Shown: positions 11,717 to 23,398 of the stretch, one piece after another | How positions within the stretch are numbered: the first letter of the stretch is position 1 | How the letters are laid out: each line of letters starts with the position of its first letter | Origin: Labrus mixtus | Taxonomy: Eukaryota > Chordata > Actinopteri > Labriformes > Labridae | Direction: 5' to 3' | NCBI RefSeq assembly: GCF_963584025.1 | Contig: NC_083629.1 | Location: 2,021,501-2,085,500 of the forward strand | Length of the DNA stretch: 64,000 nucleotides | Notes under the pieces: model-generated | Told to the model about the DNA's origin: nothing | Seen by the model: the letters and a program-made list of their open reading frames with translations, nothing else | The model's database searches: none | Translations under genes and position numbers: made by a program

Positions 11717-12500
11717 CATCCGAATTGCCAAGTACATACTCAATCTGTCAGTAGGCAGTAGTCAGTACCTACTATCTGCTGTATACTGTTAGTACCTACT
11801 ATTCAGTAGGTGCACACAGTAGGCAGATATTTGTTCCTACTTCTTCTGATTCATTCAGTATGGAAGTGACGTCATTTACGTTACCCGAACCGGCCGCATC
11901 CACCCGTTTTATTTTTGTTCGTTTTTTGTTTAGCTTTATTCAAGAAGAGTAATGCGCATATACAGTCAGGTAAAAAAAAACAATATCACAATGTAAATCA
12001 AGTAAAAGATTAAATAACTAAATAACATACAGTACATAAAGGAAAGAACAAATGAAAGACAGTAATATACAGAATATAAAATAAACCAATAAAGACACAT
12101 TTAAATAGTGAAATCATTATTTAAATAGAGGGGGAAAGGTTTTATAATAATGTATACATTTGTTTTATTTTCTGTCGTTAATTAAAAGTAGCGATTTCAG
12201 TCAGGACTTTAAATTAAGATTCAATTAATCCACGCTTGTTTGTTTTGATTTGGAGGTGCATGTGAAGTGACGATTTACGGTTAATTTCGCACAGCATTGT
12301 GGGTGGTAAAATACAATACATTTCCTGAAAACACGCATCCGATCCATACTGCATAAAACCAGGAAGTTAGTATCCACACTGAAATGTTCAGTATACTGAG
12401 GTGGACCCAAAAAATGCATACTGAATGACCACGAGAGTTCAGTCTACTGAAACTCCATACTGAAAAGGGCATATTGCATACTGAACTGTGGATATTCAGA
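11717..12500 (+). repeat. Dispersed DNA-transposon-like repeat, copy A
   Basis: It begins GCATCCGAATTGCCAAGTAC with CAGTAGG/CAGTACC-rich sub-repeats and ends in ATACTGAACTG-rich sequence. The left two thirds recur almost unchanged at 21742-22262 (nested in a Harbinger element) and the right third at 10953-11255. It has no transposase. The superfamily is uncertain (Harbinger or hAT MITE). The left and right ends are only loosely complementary. Confidence 0.75.
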
Positions 12501-12562
12501 AAGGGCCTGATTGAGTAAAAACAAAAGTGACAAGAAGGAATCCTGATGATCTGTGCGAGAAT

Positions 12563-12584
12563 GGGGGGGGGGGGGGGGGGGGGG
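12563..12584. repeat. Homopolymer G22
   Basis: 22 consecutive G, with G-quadruplex potential on this strand. The length is unlikely to be reliable. Confidence 0.93.
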
Positions 12585-12662
12585 TTAAAGCTGTCAAATG
12601 GGAGAGTCAGCAGCAGAGAGGAAGCATCAACCTAAATGAATCACTGATTTAATCCACCACCA

Positions 12663-12675
12663 GGGTTAGGGTTAG
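12663..12675. repeat. Short telomere-like motif
   Basis: Two GGGTTA units followed by GCCCTA. Too short to imply an ancient telomere. Confidence 0.5.
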
Positions 12676-12845
12676 CCCTAAATCCAACAGACCTAAGTTC
12701 ATGCTGAATCTGGTTAAATGTAATGCAGATGTTCATGGTACAGTAGAGATGATACTATCACATGTGCACCTACATATGCAGCATTCTTCAACAATTTCCT
12801 ACTTTATTGAGGTGTGTTTGCTTTTTGTGACAAAACTATGATGTG

Positions 12846-14078
12846 TGTCAAAAGATTCACCGGTTATCCTGCAGGTATGTGAGTGGCAGGAGGTGTAAGT
12901 GGCAGGAGGTGTGGCTGGCATCTCCTCTAATCAAGAGACGAGGCACACCTGGCCTCCTCCCAGCTCATCAACCTGACAATAAAAAGCTGGGCCCGTATTC
13001 ACAAACATTCTCAGAACCCTCTCAGAGACCTTCTAACTAAACATTTTAAAACTCCTAGCAAGGATTTCTAGCTCAGGAGTGATTTAGGAACATTCTCAGG
13101 GACAGAAACAGAAAGAGACAGAAACTTTTATGTTAGTGAGGAGGCGTGGTTGACCCTGTTGCTAGGTATGATGCCATTTTTCAGAAGCTTTGATTGGTTG
13201 ATCCAAAAAAGTGGAGAAAACAAGTCAATCATGGATCATTTGTAAGATGCCCTTTAAAAGTATAGAGCCTACAAGATGTTTGAAATCCATGCTGAAAGTT
13301 ACATCAGCAGGTAAAGAGTCTTAATTAGTGATTGGATGCACCAGAGGAGGTCACCACATGTACTCAACATGCATGTCTCACTTTGTGCTTAAAAATGTCA
13401 TTGATGGATTGAAATGTCTGCACAAATAATTTTTTTGTCCATTTGATCTAACCGATTCAATGAGCATATTTTTCATTAAGTGTTTGGAGAACATTTCTCC
13501 ATTTTCTCCTCAGCTTGAGAAACTCTTAAGCCTGTTAACAGTCCTCCTCACTTCTAACAGTTTACACCTTATTAAGGGCTAAGGTGCTTTGTGAATAACT
13601 TTAATTTTTACAAGGATCTAGTCTCAACTTTGAGGGGAAATTCTTAGAAAATGCCCTGATTGTAAGAATGTTCTAAAAATATTGTCACTAGGAGCAACTC
13701 TACTCAGGAGGCTTCGTTAAATCAGCCCCAGGTCTTCACTCTGCCAGATAACTTTATCATGTATGGTGGTGCTCTGTGTACTCTATCAGTGTTTCTTTTA
13801 GAGATGTTTCTATTGTTGGTTAGCTGCCTATTTTGCAGTGTTTTGTGACTCTTGAGATGTTTGTCCCTACCTGTGAGTTTTTTATGTCCTCGGTTATTCT
13901 GGTCTCAGTGTCTGAGTTTTTTTTTGTCATCCTCGTGTCGTCTCTGGGATTACTCGCCAGCCAGCTCGCTGCCTCCACTGACTGCTCTTTTTCCTCTTTT
14001 TGTTAATTAAACCATTTTAACATCCAGCTACTCGTGCCAGTCTCTGCTTTGGGGTTTAAATTAAACAAAAACCTGACA
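12846..14078 (+). mobile_element. LTR-like element split by a MITE
   Basis: The sequence starts TGTCA and ends TGACA, as do many fish Gypsy-type LTRs. It has an ATAAAAAG TATA-like site just before the split (12976) and an AATTAAA signal near 14008. I find no matching target duplication, so the 5' boundary is tentative. It encodes no protein and would be a solo LTR. The segment at about 12987-13733 belongs to a later insertion. Confidence 0.5.
12987..13733. mobile_element. MITE inserted in the LTR-like element
   Basis: The left end GGGCCCGTATTCACAAAC is a common fish MITE terminus. An inverse-like GTGCTTTGTGAATAAC lies near 13588 and a second end-like stretch (TTCGTTAAATCAGCCCC) reaches 13731. 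The exact right boundary is therefore uncertain. No coding capacity. Confidence 0.55.
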
Positions 14079-16604
14079 GACTGAAAGTGGCCAAGCCAAG
14101 AAGTGAAACAAACAGTTGATTATTGAGACGAGAAGGCATAACAACCACTGTGCTACCAACACAGCTTTGTGTTAGCACTGATAAGAACCAAAGAATTCAA
14201 AAAGATGGGACTTCTTTCTTTGTTTCGCTTGTCACTGTTTCTGCTGCTGCTGCAAAGATACTTTTGTTGACATGTGGTAAATGGACTACACCCACATTGT
14301 TTTCTAGTATTCCAACCAATCAAAGTGCTTTTCTTAACTTCACACAGTGATGGCAGAGGCTGCCAGTCTGCCCGTCAGACTCTTATTGCATTCAGCCCCT
14401 TCATATGACTATGGCTGGAACTACTTTTTGGTCATTGTCTTACACTTCAACAATGATGGGATATTTTATTCTGCTGTTTAAAAAATCAGTGAATTGGTAC
14501 ATCAACAAGTGGAAACTTCTGGGTCTAAAAACTGCACTGATAAAAAAAAAAAAAAAACTGCAGTCCCTTCACTGGCCACTTGAGGCTAGTGTAAGATTTA
14601 AAAGTGAAGTAAATTCATGTATTTGAGTTAATTCATGTATTTAAGTTAACATTTATAAAGTGAACTATTTACATATTTGAGTTCACGAAGTTAATATTGA
14701 TATATTTACATATTTTAATGTTTTCAGTAGCACCTAGCAACTGTGACCAAATTATATTGAATCTACCTCTGTGTTTGTCATAATGTTTGCCTTGAGTTTA
14801 ATCATCCTAACCTCTGATTGGCTAACGACGGGACATGTGATGAGTAACAAGGAAGTGTTGTGGTTGTTGTGTAGCAGAACAATGTGGATGACAGTAAAGT
14901 GCTGCTGAGAAAGTTATCCGTCTCCATCCTTTTGTTTCTCTTAACTAGAGTGATCCATCCACCACACATTGGACCCTCACATTACACTGGCTTTACAGTT
15001 CTTCTCAATCTTTTTGGCTTAATTTTCCAAACAGTCTTAACATACTAACTGTAAGTGCAATTGAGACAACAGTTTCATGGTACATCAAAACTCTATTGCA
15101 TGTTTGCAAAAGGTTGTAGGTCTCTCAAAACATTTCATATACATTTCAAAACCTAGTTTGTGGGTCAGTTTATTGGTCACTGCCACTAAAGTGAAAGGTT
15201 GTTTAGTCGTTCAACCCGCCGTGTTAAATGTTTCAGCCCTTTTTTTCATCTTTTTTATGTTTTTGTCATGTCAGTCAACCCCCAAAAAGTTGCTTACATA
15301 AAAATCTCCATTTCTTCGACATTTTTGTTATCACTGACTGCTCACCATTCTGTACAATTATCCTCCTTTATTCTGTAACATATTCAGCTTTATTGTACCA
15401 TAACACAGAACAGCCTGGTTCAAAGTTAATTTCAATAACTCATTTCACCATTCATCCCAATTTTTAACTGCTAACAAACCCAGACAGAACAGGTACATGT
15501 GAGAGCATGCAGAAGCAGAAACTGTTTTTTTTAAGTTCTTATACTACACTCAGCTAAATGCCTGCTGGCCCTAATTGAAGGGATAAAGCACACGAGTGAG
15601 GCCTCTATCAAAAGAAAGTGAAGAAGCGCATTCCCCAAAATGTGAACTATTCCTTAATAGTGTAAGCGATGGGATATAAAATGAAAATGTTGGTAAAAAG
15701 CTGGTAAATGCCCAATACCCAAAGGCACAAGAACAGTTAAAATAACATGTAAAACACAAAATGTCAAGGTTTTCCTTTGGGTAAATTTGATTATATTATC
15801 TTTTGAACATCTCATTTATCATATAGCATGTGGCTATCAGCCATCCATTGTTTTCAGTGAGGAATGCTAACCAATGCAGGACACCTTATGAAGAATTGTT
15901 TGGGGTTTTTTTCAACACACTGACTAATGTTTGGTGAAGAAATTTGGCAGAGTAAAAAATGTAAATGTCAGGTGTGGCTCTCAGGGAAAAGCTGCTTTTG
16001 ATTCATTTGATGAACCCATCACTCAAATATAACATTCGGTAGAGTTCTACACTTCCATGTTGCCGTTGTTGATTTTTTTGGTATATCATAAAAAATGTGA
16101 CATTTAGACTTAAAGTTTTTCATGAAGTCTTTGCAATCATGTCCATTTTTTGTTATGAAATCAATTTTGAATACCCTTTCATCCAATCATTTTAGCCCAT
16201 ACCTCATTCATGATCATTTTTTCATGATGTGTAACTAAGTAAGACCTCGTCATCGGCTAAATCAAAACTTTGTGTAAATAAATCCTGCACCCCATAAGGC
16301 CCTCTGGATCTCTGCAGAGTCAGCTTGAGGTCCCTTGAGGGCTCAGTGAATTGGAGGTCACAGCAGTTCCAGACTTCTCAGGAACACAAATGCAAATTCA
16401 TTGAATCTAGATTTTGTCCTCACCAACGCATTAGTTACACTCCACAGCAAGCTCTGCTCGCTCTTTATTCTACTTCAGTGCATGGACTAAACTGAATCTC
16501 TGAGTCTGTCAATGCTGTTTGCCTTTCCAACCTAACAGGCTCTCTTCCAACACTCAATGAGCCACTGCTACTTTCCCCCTGCCATCCTTCTCTCACCCAG
16601 ATCT
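14079..16604. other. Unassigned AT-rich sequence
   Basis: Open frames of 60-80 codons here show no domain or codon signal I can recognise. A poly-A run lies at about 14541-14556. No gene supported. Confidence 0.5.
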
Positions 16605-16637
<33 letters not shown>

Positions 16638-16638
16638 T
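16605..16638. repeat. (TA)n microsatellite
   Basis: About 17 TA units with one interruption. Confidence 0.95.
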
Positions 16639-17830
16639 TTACCAGCAATCTTTTGTCCATTTTATCCACCAGCTGTTTTGTGAAGAAGAAGTAAGCATTT
16701 AACTTTAAAGCTCATCCATAAAGGTTGACTTGGTCTACCAACATGCAGAAAACTACTAATATTCATGTTGTTAATGCCACCATGCGTCCTTAAGTCATCA
16801 GCCCCAACATTGAACGTCACTAACTTTTAGTAGTTATGAGCCTGAAGAAGTTTTTCAGAATCCTCCAATAAACCATAGGTATTGAATTCATATTTCAGGC
16901 ATACTTCAGTCCACAGCTTCACTGAATGATAAAGATTTAATTACCATCCAATCGGCCCCGGGCACACCGTGTCTCCTCTTTATTTCTGTGGTTTCAATCA
17001 ATCTGTCATTTTTTTTGGGTGCTTTTAAAGTAAGCTTTCTGCCATCATAAAAACCTGTTTCACTAAAGATGCAGGGAGTGATTCTTCATGAGTGTTCCTT
17101 TTGATTTTCATACTTCCTGGCTACAGCTTCAGCTTCAATCTTGTGGATGCTAATTGTTCTGTCCCTTGTACAGAACTAGGGATGTGTGCGTTTAGTGGAC
17201 TAAATGGTTATGTTACGGAAAGGGCCTGCTCTACATCAACCTGGATGTAAACAAGCACAGTGAACAGATAGCATCTTGAAGGAGCGATGCCATTTGGCAC
17301 TACTTTGATCTAGAAAATGAAGATAAAGTTGTATGTAGGCGATGTAGGATTTAACTGACACATCAACCAAAGAAAACCATAATCAAATTGAGCATGGTCA
17401 AGTGGATGTTAAGCGGCAGAATGCACCGAAAGCTGGCGGTGCTAGAGATGCTAATGGTTGCCACACTTGGAAAAAATGTTTTTTACTCCCTCACAATTGT
17501 GTTTAAATTGTGCTCAGTTCAGAGCAGAGAAGGTGTTTTCTCACCTTCAGACTTGTCATTTAAACAGAGTTGAAGTTTTCTTTTAGCTGACTTGGAAATT
17601 ATTCAGCTTGGAACATCCTTTTACAGACCAGCAGTTTACATTGCATTCTCGTACTTCATCAGAGGTGTGTATGATCGTAAGTACAGCAGACATTAACATT
17701 TTAACAGACGAAGGTAGGCTGAGCTTTTTTCTCTTTGCTGCGACGCTGTCCTTTTTCCACTACATTTAGCATTTAATACATTTATTAGTTTGCATCAAAG
17801 AGTATGATGAAATGTACCAAAAAGATTACT
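16639..17830. other. Unassigned sequence
   Basis: No gene or element recognised. Confidence 0.5.
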
Positions 17831-17834
17831 TTAA

Positions 17835-18260
17835 AGGCTTTATATTTTATATTGATGTCGCCCTTGAGCACCAGCATGAAACCAAAACAACTCACGCTGC
17901 ATTGTTGTGTTAGCATGCTAATGCTAGCGATCTTTATTCCGCTCGTATCTTCACACTGCATGTAAATTTACCTGAAATGAGCGTGATCTAGAAACACAGT
18001 TAAGCAGTGAGTACAGTATGTTATTCTTCTTTTCTCTAGTCCCTCAATTAAATAACTTTTATACACGAGGGGAGGAGCCAGCCGGCCATCCCGGCGATGT
18101 AAACAAACTGAAGATAGGACTCTGAAAACTCTGAAAACATCACAGACAGTGGGACTCGGGTGTTACACCCATTGTAGACAGTCATGACTCACAGAGTTAT
18201 TTTCAGAGGATATACTTGATTTATATTACATTTAAGTGTGAAAAATCACATATAAAGACT
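17835..18260. mobile_element. TTAA-flanked MITE (family 1, copy 2)
   Basis: The second copy of the 6043-6477 element, same orientation, flanked by TTAA at 17831-17834 and 18261-18264. A short deletion near the left end removes the TGATTTTTAGTTCCAGC stretch and the right terminus reads AGACT instead of AGCCT. The 14 bp 5' of the insertion (GAAATGTACCAAAAAGAT) also resembles the left flank of copy 1 at 6017-6034, so similarity may extend past the TTAA. Confidence 0.88.
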
Positions 18261-19235
18261 TTAAATTTCATCTCTGTATTTTTTCATCAAATCTGTGAAC
18301 TGGAAGAAATGTGGTGTTGGTTTTATTAGTCCCAAAATATTTTTCATCTCTCTATAGCCTCCCATTGGATTAACCCCAATTACCAATCAGGTGCCAAAAC
18401 TTTAAAGGCCTAATTATATTAAATAATATAAGGCAGTTTTATACTAATTGAGAAACAAATGACCCGGTTTTGATGTTAAATTCTTCATGTTGAATCTTTA
18501 GATACCCTGCAGATGCAGCTGAATCCACAGTGCCTCTGATCTGTGGATCATAGCAAGCGAGTTAGAATATAATCCTTTTTTTTTTCCAAGGACTGCTGGG
18601 CCCTGCAGTGTGTTTTCTCTTCACATCAGAGATTTGTGAATGCTCAGATGACATCAGACTGACAAGTGTTACCAGGGCGTTTGACGCTTGACTCGATGTT
18701 TCATGTCAGATTTGAGACATGGCGGTTCAAAGGTGCAGCATCAAAATGCATCAAATGTCACCTCAGGTGGAAAAGCCTTTTCGCCATTTACAGTGGCTGT
18801 AAATGCCAGCGAAATGCCGCCAAAGCCGCAATGTTAAAAGGGTATTTTCTTGTGTGTGTGTTTGTGAGTGTGTGCATTGAGTGTGTGGTCGTATGTGTGT
18901 GCAAGGGAGTGTTTACAGGCTTGTATTGACGCATTTCCTGATTGTCTGGTGCTAATCCCTCTGTGTTGATTTGTTTCTCCACTGATCCATCGATAAAGTC
19001 TCTGTGATTGCAACGCTCATACCTTTCTCTCTCTCTCTCACACACACACACACTCATACACAAAAGCAGGTACTTCTCTTGATTAACACCTGATTAAAGT
19101 GTAACCACATAGCCTCCCACCCTCTACACTGTGACACACGCGCACACACTCATCTGCATCAGGGTGACATACAGAGACAATAGGTGACTCCTGGTTACCA
19201 TGGAAACAGACAGGTGATCATTCATATATGAAGGT
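18261..19235. other. Unassigned; small microsatellites
   Basis: Imperfect GT-rich tract at 18850-18905 and a (CT)n(CA)n tract at about 19027-19052. No gene. Confidence 0.6.
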
Positions 19236-19720
19236 TATCTTCTCTCCACTCTCCCTCTTCTCATTCATTTTTTATTCCATTTCATTTCTCTATTACCCTC
19301 TTTAATCTCCACATTCTGTCCTTTCTTTTTATCGTCTCATTTCTGCTTCTGGTCCTCTTTTTTCTTTTAATTCTTTTTATTTCTCAATTAATTTTTTTTA
19401 CCCCTTAACTGCCACGCCTCTTCTCTTCTCTTCTCTGGACACCATCCCTCTCTCCCCTCCTTTTCTCTAATTTATTTTTAACTGCTCACCTCTTTTTACT
19501 CTCTACTGTATCCTCCCTTCTCTTTCCCCCCTCGTCCCTCACCCTGCTTTCTATTTTTTTCCTCTACTGTTTTTTTTCCAGTCCCTCCTTCTTTTACTTT
19601 TACTTTCCCCACTTCCCACCCTCTCTCTCCTCCTTCCTCCTATGATTATAATCTTCCTCTCCCAAACTCCTTTACCCTATTATTCCTCCCCTCTGCTCCT
19701 CTTCTCCTCCTGTCAGTAAA
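19236..19720 (+). repeat. Pyrimidine-rich tract
   Basis: Nearly 500 bp in which C and T strongly dominate the plus strand (repeated CTCTCC, TTCTTTT, CCTCC words), without a fixed repeat unit. A short purine-poor tract of this kind can form triplex DNA, but no function is shown. Confidence 0.85.
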
Positions 19721-20776
19721 TCAGCAATAACCCAGTTTAGTCGTGTTTTCCCATTCCAAATACTGTCACCTTGCATTACCTCAAAGTTTCTACTGGGCGT
19801 CCTCGTGGATTATTTATGTGCACTCGTCTCTATATGTGCTTCCTCTCTCTCTCTCTGCTGCTATCACATGCTCAAATAGCAGCACAGGGCCCCGGCATTA
19901 ATATGCAGTCCCTCCAGGCGTTTGCTACTGGATATATTTGGTAGAATATTGTTTTTTGAATGTATTTTCTATCTGTATTTATTTATTCTTTATGTGATGG
20001 GATTGAACAGAAATTCATTCAGCAGTAGTATTTAAATCCCCAGGCATTTTGAGAAGCTGTTTCCAGATATTGGTGGGATATTGTGCTCTTTTTTTCTTTT
20101 GTTTGGGGATGGTGCATGTCTGGCATCTTGCCCTCTGGTCCTTGTATAATGAAATAACAAAAGCAGTAGTAAATATAGCTTGTTTTGTTGTGCCGTTGCT
20201 GCTGTTAGTCTTTGTGGTCGTGCTGTGTTTATGTATCCTTACACTCCAGCAGTATTTATTTCACTGATGTTCTCATGCAGTTTTTTGTTTGTTTCTGCCG
20301 GTTATCTCACGCTGACACTGGACTTTCTCAGACACAGAGATGGGTGACACCAAGTGGAGAGAATTTGATAGGACAAATTGTTCTAATGAATATCCGACGT
20401 CTGAGAAGTCAAATGATGCCTTGTGGGGCGTGCGAGGGGAATGAGTCAGAACCTTCAAATGAGAGCCGACCCAGGCTGTTATCACACCATGAATCTTGTG
20501 TGTGACTCTTTTCTGATCATTATCAACGGATTAGGGATGTTTTTTAAGTGCTGTTTTTGTGTCTTATCCTGATGCGCCTGCTAAGTAACTGAGCCCTAAA
20601 CTCTCCTTTCAGGCGCATTTCCTCCTGACAAGAGTTTCTGTAACAGGGTCATCAGTTCAATGACCCCTGGTTAATATAATTATACTGAAGCTGTCAAAGT
20701 CTTAACCTCCTCCACATTTAGATCACACTGCATCTATTATTCTTACCTCTGTGATCTCTTCTCCTGTAGCTTTCTC
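19721..20776. other. Unassigned sequence
   Basis: No gene recognised; the small frames at 20049-20505 lack family features. Confidence 0.45.
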
Positions 20777-21284
20777 TTACCCCCAATTCACACATACTCT
20801 GTGCGCGCCGCAGTCCGTCAGCGCCACGGTTTTGCTCCATCGGACGGCTCGCGCCCATTCACACTGGATCCGTCTCTGGAGCGCAGCGCAGCGCACTCCA
20901 CAGCAGCTGGATACACGAGATCACAGGAGAACCACATGTTCCCGCCAGAATTGTGAAACCACACGATAACAACCATGTTTAAAAAAGTAACAACATGTAA
21001 ACAACAGGCGCTTTACCTTTCAGAGGTCAATTTGCAGTTCACTTCGAGTTCATTCCATGATTTTGGGCTTCTACCAAGTGTAAGTATGTTAGGTTATTAA
21101 AAGATAATTGGTTTTAAAAGGTTTTAATTGTGTTAATCTAATAATTATAATATTATTATTCTTGTTTGTTGTTCTGTAACCTATAGACATAGTAAATAGT
21201 CGAATTTCAAGTCGTGTTTTGAGGCTTCTTTTTACATGTCTGATCAATAATTATTTCCTTATCTATATTTTACATACAGTTCCT

Positions 21285-21579
21285 GTGAGCAGAAGGAGAA
21301 CGGTTGCATTTCTTCTGCTACTGGACACAGTACAAAGGAGAGGTAGAAGGAGCAGACTTGGGTGCATCCTCTCAACCAGCGAAGGAGAGAACAAGGAGAT
21401 TTTCATCATCTTGTGGCTGAGCTGAGGCTGGACAGCCAACGTCATCACCAGTATTTCCGGATGAGTGCTGAACAGATGGATGAACTTCTGACCCTTAGTG
21501 GCCCTGAACTGACCAGACTACAGTTCTACAACCTACAGAGCAGCCATAGACCCTAAACAGAGACTGGCTGTTGGACTGA
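21285..21579 (+). pseudogene. Harbinger transposase, exon 1 remnant
   Basis: Read across two frames, the sequence gives VHPLNQRRREQGDFHHLVAEL, then RLDSQRHHQYFRMSAEQMDELL, then AAIDPKQRLAVGLR, a sequence order I recognise from the N-terminus of HARBI1-like fish Harbinger transposases. A one-base frameshift near 21515 separates the second and third blocks, and another frame change lies upstream of VHPLNQ. GTAAGC follows at 21580, a good splice donor, consistent with the first exon of the intron-containing Harbinger gene. No downstream exon with the DDE residues is present. Confidence 0.87.
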
Positions 21580-21741
21580 GGTAAGCATCAAACTGTAGAC
21601 AATCATGAATCTGTGAGGGCACTCAATCTTTGGGCTCTGTGAGAGTGGTGAGAGAATCAACTCACTGCAATCAGGTGTGTGTGGCACTGATTGGCTTTGA
21701 TTAAGCCCAGGTGTGGGGAGTTTTCATATACCCTGGCTGTA

Positions 21742-22262
21742 TCCGAATTGCCAAGTACATACTCAATCTGTCAGTAGTCAGTAGTCAGTACCTACTATCC
21801 GTGCTGCATACTGTTTAGTATCTACTGTTCAGTAGGTGCACACAGTAGGCAGATATTTGTTCCTACTTCTTCTGATTCATTCAGTATGGAAGTGACGTCA
21901 TTTACGTTTCCCGAACCGGCCGCATTCACCCGTTTTTTTTAGTTTTTATTTGTTTAGCTTTATTCAAGAAGAGTAATGCGCATATACAGTCAGGTAAACA
22001 AAAAACAATATCACAATGTAAATCAAGTAAAAGACAGATTAAATAACTAAATAACATACAGTACATAAAGAAAAGTACAAATGAAAGACAGTAATATACA
22101 GAATATAAAATAAACCAATAAAGACACATTTAAATAGTGAAATCATTATTTAAATAGAGGGGGAAAGGTTTTATAATAATGCAGATATTTGTTTTATTTT
22201 CTGTTGTTAATTTAAAGTAGCGATTTGAGACGGGACTATAACTCTAGATTAAAAATTTATTC
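21742..22262 (+). repeat. Dispersed repeat, copy B, nested in the Harbinger element
   Basis: It matches 11719-12222 almost throughout, from TATCCGAATTGCCAAGTAC to ATTCAATTAAT, and lacks the right third of copy A. It sits between transposase exon 1 and the MADF gene. It either inserted there or was captured when the internal part of the Harbinger element was lost. Confidence 0.82.
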
Positions 22263-22405
22263 AATTAATGAATGAATGAGTGAAACCTTTTAATCATATA
22301 AATAACACCCCAATAAAAAAACACAATTCAAATACAGAAAATAGAAAACTCACAAAATATCTACTAACTAATTAAACACACACATTCAAAATGCTATTCG
22401 CAATT

Positions 22406-23160
22406 TCAAAAGTCTTTATAAAAAGACCCTCCAGGGCCTTCGTCTTCCCATTGTGGGTCAGCAGCACTCGAGGCCAGCATGTTTGTAAAGTGCCCTATTG
22501 GTCTTGTCATTGTCTGACGGGGTTGGGTAACAGGCCGAAAACTTACTGGCCTGATGGCTTGAGTTGAGTGTCCTGTTACAGGCGGAGGAGGTTGTAGTGT
22601 ATGTGGGGGAGGATAATGGGGTTGCCAGCTTGATGAATGTGGGTGGGGGGCAGAAGGTTGTTGATGTTGAGTCCGTTCCAAATTGTGTAAAGTTTGTAAC
22701 AATATTATTTTTGCCTCTTGTCTCTTGTCTTTGTCAAGTTCCAGATCTTTCCCCTTCGCTTTCCATCTGGACCACAGCAGCACAAATTACTCTTTGAACT
22801 ACAAAAAGTTAAAATCAAAAAGACAGGAAAATAAGCACCTTTATGTCACAATTGGCAGACTGACATGCAATTTTAATTTACAGACTGTAACAACATCAGA
22901 AATTATCATTTGTTAGGTAAAAGTATTAGAAAACACATTGATTTTATTACATACCTTCTTGGCTGAATGTGTGGCAAAAGGAAAGACATGATTTTCTCAT
23001 ACTTCCACTCCTTTTGACTGCTACCTGCAGACCCATTGGGAAAATTGCTCTTCTTTCTGCTTTTTATAAAAGCATCCCGTAGTGCTTTCCATCTTGCTTG
23101 TGGTGCTTTATTTTGAAATTGACCGGATACTCTGTGCGTTTTTGTGTCTGTTTTCCTGTT
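22406..23160 (-). pseudogene. Harbinger MADF/Myb-like protein, two-exon remnant
   Basis: Exon 1 (23160-22955) encodes the C-terminal part of a MADF-type DNA-binding domain (QARWKALRDAFIKSRKK, EWKYEKIMSFLLPHIQPR) and ends at a GTATGT donor. The intron runs to a TTTTTGTAG acceptor at 22799, and exon 2 (22798-22406) gives KGKDLELDKDKRQEAK followed by a Pro/His/Ser-rich tail. In PIF/Harbinger elements this protein partners the transposase for nuclear import and DNA binding. The N-terminal MADF portion is missing upstream of about 23160 and exon 2 has a stop near its start, so it is decayed. A TTTATT on the plus strand at about 22247 gives a possible AATAAA for this gene. Confidence 0.8.
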
Positions 23161-23350
23161 TGGTACGATCTGCTTTGCAGAGATTGACTCGTGCCTGCAG
23201 CGTACTCCGGCAAAAATAGACTCGCTGCGTATTTGAAACGGAGCAGAGCGTAGTGCCGTCGGTGGTACGCGCCGGAGACGGACTGCAGCGCGCCCTGTGT
23301 GAACACAATGATGGACTAGAGTGGCAGCTAAGTACAACGTAGTGCGCGGC

Positions 23351-23398
23351 GCTGACGGACCGCGGTGCTGACAGACCGCGGCGCTGACGGACCGCGGC
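23351..23398. repeat. 16 bp tandem repeats in the right Harbinger end
   Basis: Three consecutive units of GCTGACGGACCGCGGY with slight variation, just inside the right terminal repeat. One inverse unit (CCGTCAGCGCC) is at the matching place in the left end (about 20816). Sub-terminal repeats of this sort are candidate transposase-binding sites. Confidence 0.75.
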
